The notes beneath the pieces were generated by a model. It had not been told where the DNA came from. It was given only the letters and a program-made list of their open reading frames with translations, and did no database searches. Shown piece after piece: positions 60,869-64,000 of a DNA stretch of 64,000 nucleotides. The stretch lies in the NCBI GenBank assembly GCA_025677825.1, contig JAIXMO010000089.1:1-64000 (forward strand), in the 5' to 3' direction. Numbering within the stretch: the stretch's first letter is position 1; each line of letters starts with the position of its first letter. A program made the translations under genes and the position numbers. Source of the stretch: Helicostylum pulchrum. Its lineage: Eukaryota > Mucoromycota > Mucoromycetes > Mucorales > Mucoraceae.

Positions 60869-61315
60869 TCAATTCTCTTCCCAAACAAGTCCATAAAACT
60901 TTTCAAAAGCCAATTGATTCATTATAACATCATGTTCTTGCTGTATAAGGTATATTAAGCAATTGATTTTCTCTAGAGCAAATATCTCAACTTCCCCTGC
61001 CGTTTGAAATATTGGATACTTGCGTTCTAACTTATTTTTATTGATCATAACGTTTGCTGCGAGTTGCAGCATATCAAGTGTTATCTTCCAAGTACCTAGT
61101 CCTTCACATACGTAATTTATGTCGGACGGGAATCGAGTACTTTTGGTACAAACTAATTCGGTTTCCAGTATCTTTGGAACGTGGGCTTCAGATAACTTTG
61201 ATGGTGTGCAGATAATGTACCGACGCAGGTCGTGTAAGTATTTTATTAATTCGGGTATTGAGATCCAATAATATGGATGGATAAGTGGTGATTTTTCTTC
61301 CCAGTTAACATACAT
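60869..61315 (-). CDS. Orphan protein
   Basis: Single exon, 148 aa. Starts MYVNWEEKSPLIHPYYWISI and contains LIKYLHDLRRYIICTPSKLS, YVCEGLGTWKITLDMLQLAA and ALEKINCLIYLIQQEHDVIM. Alpha-helical, three or four Cys, no signal peptide or membrane helix. Codon use is mixed as in the genes nearby. Family not recognised. A GAA microsatellite lies just outside the start codon. Start-to-start distance to the chitin synthase is 412 bp (divergent). Confidence 0.6.
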   Translation of the reverse strand: MYVNWEEKSPLIHPYYWISIPELIKYLHDLRRYIICTPSKLSEAHVPKILETELVCTKSTRFPSDINYVCEGLGTWKITLDMLQLAANVMINKNKLERKYPIFQTAGEVEIFALEKINCLIYLIQQEHDVIMNQLAFEKFYGLVWEEN

Positions 61316-61325
61316 TTGGGTGCCA

Positions 61326-61350
61326 AAGAAGAAGAAGAAGAAGAAGAAGA
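61326..61350. repeat. (GAA)n microsatellite
   Basis: Eight GAA units in the short region between the divergent orphan gene and the chitin synthase; purine-rich on the plus strand. Confidence 0.9.
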
Positions 61351-61726
61351 TAGAATTAATATATAATAAACTTCTTTATATATATGGTATGTTGTCAATG
61401 ATAACGCCAGTGTGGTGGCTTATAACAGTACTTGAGCAATTAATCCTACAGTGTTACGGGAGAAAAAACACGAATTTATCGTGGAAAGTTTTTTTTTATT
61501 AAAATTTTTTGATCGAGTTTGATCAGCAAAGTTGCATCACATAATATGTACAGTGATTGTGGTACAATAAGAAATTATAGAATGTAAGAGAATCAGACCA
61601 AAAGGAGTTATTTGTTATGAACATGTGGGGTTGCACATGAAGAAAAAAAAAACCCATATTTTCTTCTCAACAATAAGGGGGAGTGAGAAAACTTCTTTCT
61701 TTTCTTCGTTTGTTATTGTTGCAAGC

Positions 61727-64000
61727 ATGGAGAATCAAGTGCATTCACCATTTTATGCATTATATCCTCCTCAATCCACATTAGGGACTATACTCTCTCC
61801 AGCGCCACCCCCTCCACCTGTACATTATATACCACCAGTTCAAGCTAGACGATACAGGACAGTGAAACGGTTAGTGCAAGTGCCGCAAGGTAAGCTTGTA
61901 TTGGATTGTCCCGTACCTCAACAGTACTTGGAGCGTGTGTCTATACGAGACCCGAAGGAATTTAGTACGATGAGATATACAGCGGTGACATGTGATGCCT
62001 CTGAGTTTGTTCATAACAAGTATACATTAAGACAAGAAATCATGAAGAGAGAAACAGAGATTGTGATTTGTATCACCATGTACAATGTTTGTTATATTTT
62101 TTTATATATTTTGATGTGTGTATGTAAAAAAAGATTCTTAACAATATTTTAATGTGTAAATAGGAAGACGAAATTTTATTATCCAGAACTTTACATGGCG
62201 TTATGAAAAATATATCACAATTAATAAAGCGATATCGATCTTCTGCTTGGGTAAAAAAAAAAAAGAAGTTTTTCTTTTTGTGTAATTAATTTCGTCTTAC
62301 AATTGATGTATTATTATTTTGTAGAATGAAAATGGGTGGCAAAAAGTAGTGATTTGTATTATTTCAGATGGTAGAGAAAAGATTCATCCGCGTGTACTTG
62401 ATATGCTTTCAGTACTTGGGGTCTACCAAGAAGGTATTGCTAAATCTACTGTCAATGATAACCCAGTACATGCTCATCTATACGAATACACCTCTCAACT
62501 ATCCTTAACACCCGATCTTACTTACCGCAGTGCCATTCATAATATCGTACCTGCTCAAATCATCTTTTGTTTAAAAGAAAAGAACCAAAAAAAGATTAAT
62601 TCACATCGATGGTTCTTTCAAGCACTTTGTCCAATCTTACAACCCAAAGTTTGTATCTTGATGGATGTAGGTACTAGACCTGGTCCAAATTCCATTTACA
62701 AGTTATGGTTACCCTTTGAAAAATACAGAGATATTGGTGGCGCTTGTGGTGAAGTTAGAGCAATGACGGGTAAAGGTGGCGTGTATCTGTTAAATCCGTT
62801 GGTGGCAGCGCAGAATTTCGAGTATAAAATTTCAAATATTTTAGATAAACCGTTAGAGTCTGTCCTTGGATATATCCAGGTATTACCTGGTGCGTTCTCC
62901 GCCTATCGGTATTCAGCTATATGTAATGATATTCATGGCGATGGACCGCTAAAGAAATACTTTTTGGGTGATACTTCAAATGATCAGGTATCAGAAGGTA
63001 TCTTTGAAGCAAATATGTATTTGGCTGAGGATCGTATCTTGTGTTATGAATTAGTCGCGAAAAGAGACGCCCAGTGGCGATTACATTATATTGCAGAAGC
63101 GTACGGAGAAACAGATGTACCATTTACAGTAGCAGAATTTATTTCACAGAGAAGAAGATGGTTAAATGGCTCTTTCTTTGCGGGTGTGTATAGTTTAGTA
63201 CATTGGGGTAAAATTCTAAAGACCAATCATACGTTAAGCAGAAAGTTCTTGTTGATTATTGAATTGATCTATCTTTGTATTAATTGGTTATTTTCGTGGT
63301 TTGCCTTGGTAAGGAATTTGTAATGTATACATATATATATACATGTTTTAATGGGGAGGAGATATATTAGGGTAATTTTTTTCTTAGTTTTTTTATCTTG
63401 ACAAGATCATTAGCAGTGATGAATCAACCGCCTTTTTCACCTGCAGCAGCGGACATTGTTCATAGGGTTTTGACATATATTTATGCAGTGCTTCTTATTT
63501 GTTTATTCTTGATTTCAATGGGAAACCGACCACAAGGGTAAAAAAAGTTTCTTGTTTTTTTTTGTATTTCGCTTCATAATACTAATAGAACTATAATAGG
63601 TCTCAGGGGTCGTATGGTTTAATTATGGTATTTTTCTCCTTATTGATGATGTATGTTGTATTTTGCTCGGTATGGATTGTATATATAGGAATTACAACGA
63701 ATGACCAATTACTTGAAAGTGGATCATTTCGCGATATTGTTATTTCTATGGCATCTACGTATGGAGTATTTATTGTATCTGGTATTTTGTTCTTGGATCC
63801 TTATCATATGGTGACAAGTTTTTTGCAGTACTTTTTATTAACACCTAGTTATATTAATATATTGAATACGTATGCTTTTTGTAACACGCATGACGTAAGT
63901 TGGGGAACCAAAGACTTGCTCTCTTCGCTACCTTACTTGGGACATGTCGAAACCAAAGAAACGACAGCTGAAGTAACGATGCCTCAACAAAAAGATGTTG
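61727..64000 (+). CDS. CHS: Chitin synthase (class I-II type), 3' part outside window
   Basis: Five exons seen (61727-62086, 62164-62250, 62325-63308, 63371-63537, 63600 to the window end), about 700 aa so far. It polymerises GlcNAc from UDP-GlcNAc at the plasma membrane. N-terminus: 60 Pro-rich residues, then the chitin synthase N domain ([36 protein letters not shown]). Catalytic GT2 domain: [37 protein letters not shown], the acceptor-loop [10 protein letters not shown] and [20 protein letters not shown], which together give the D, D, EDR and QRRRW motifs. Transmembrane helices follow ([20 protein letters not shown] and later ones). The fourth intron was placed from phase at GG/GTAAAA. The end lies beyond base 64000, so the C-terminal SWGTKD region is the last visible part. 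No myosin motor or CHS5 domain is present, so classes V-VII are excluded. Confidence 0.93.

Overview
This window looks like nuclear DNA of an early-diverging filamentous fungus, most likely Mucorales (Mucoromycota). The signs are AT-rich DNA full of poly-A/T runs, short GT-AG introns (mostly 50-120 nt, up to 14 exons per gene), standard code, two-exon or multi-exon housekeeping genes, a chitin synthase, and degenerate zinc-knuckle and transposon-like relics. Reading frames were joined by hand through splice sites; every model listed as CDS with 'exons' was checked for phase at each junction.

Layout. 1-1.1 kb: decayed coding relic. 1.1-3.4 kb: cytosolic Phe-tRNA synthetase beta subunit (minus), divergent from a coiled-coil/glutaredoxin-fold protein (3.7-6.0 kb). 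6.3-8.8 kb: Nud1/Cdc11-like LRR protein. 9.8-11.0 kb: orphan coiled-coil protein. 11.0-14.3 kb: gene-poor. 14.3-16.5 kb: FYR-domain (TBRG1-like) nuclear protein. 16.5-20.5 kb: gene-poor except one small membrane ORF. 20.6-21.1 kb: QCR6 hinge protein, divergent from an OB-fold protein resembling shelterin TPP1/Tpz1 (21.8-23.3 kb), followed by BUB3 (23.5-24.7 kb) and DNA ligase I with a PIP box (24.8-27.3 kb). 27.4-33.5 kb, all minus: Miro/Gem1, Ubc8-type E2, and an HSPA12-like Hsp70 with a 14-nt microexon. 33.8-36.0 kb: RidA-like protein, tRNA-Leu(AAG), two orphan genes. 36.15-36.25 kb: cluster of hairpins, possible small RNA. 37.0-37.7 kb: Alba-domain protein. 38.0-41.6 kb: type II membrane dipeptidyl aminopeptidase (14 exons). 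41.7-44.1 kb: LRRC40. 44.7-46.5 kb: mitochondrial dihydrolipoamide succinyltransferase (KGD2). 46.9-48.8 kb: RTA1-family gene and its decayed duplicate. 50.6-54.5 kb: tandem duplication of a sulfotransferase-fold gene. 54.7-55.6 kb: decayed transposon-associated gene. 56.6-58.8 kb: rhodanese-DSP MAP kinase phosphatase. 59.2-60.0 kb: class 2 eIF4E (4EHP). 60.2-61.3 kb: two orphan genes. 61.7-64.0 kb: chitin synthase, cut by the window end.

Most of the window is ordinary housekeeping sequence in no shared operon-like arrangement. A loose chromosome-biology neighbourhood (possible telomere protein, BUB3, DNA ligase I) lies at 21.8-27.3 kb, but co-location in a fungus is weak evidence of joint function. 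The observations most worth following are the TPP1-like OB protein with three 19-bp promoter repeats upstream, the hairpin cluster at 36.2 kb, the Hsp70 microexon, and the sulfotransferase and RTA1 duplications that show ongoing gene birth and decay.
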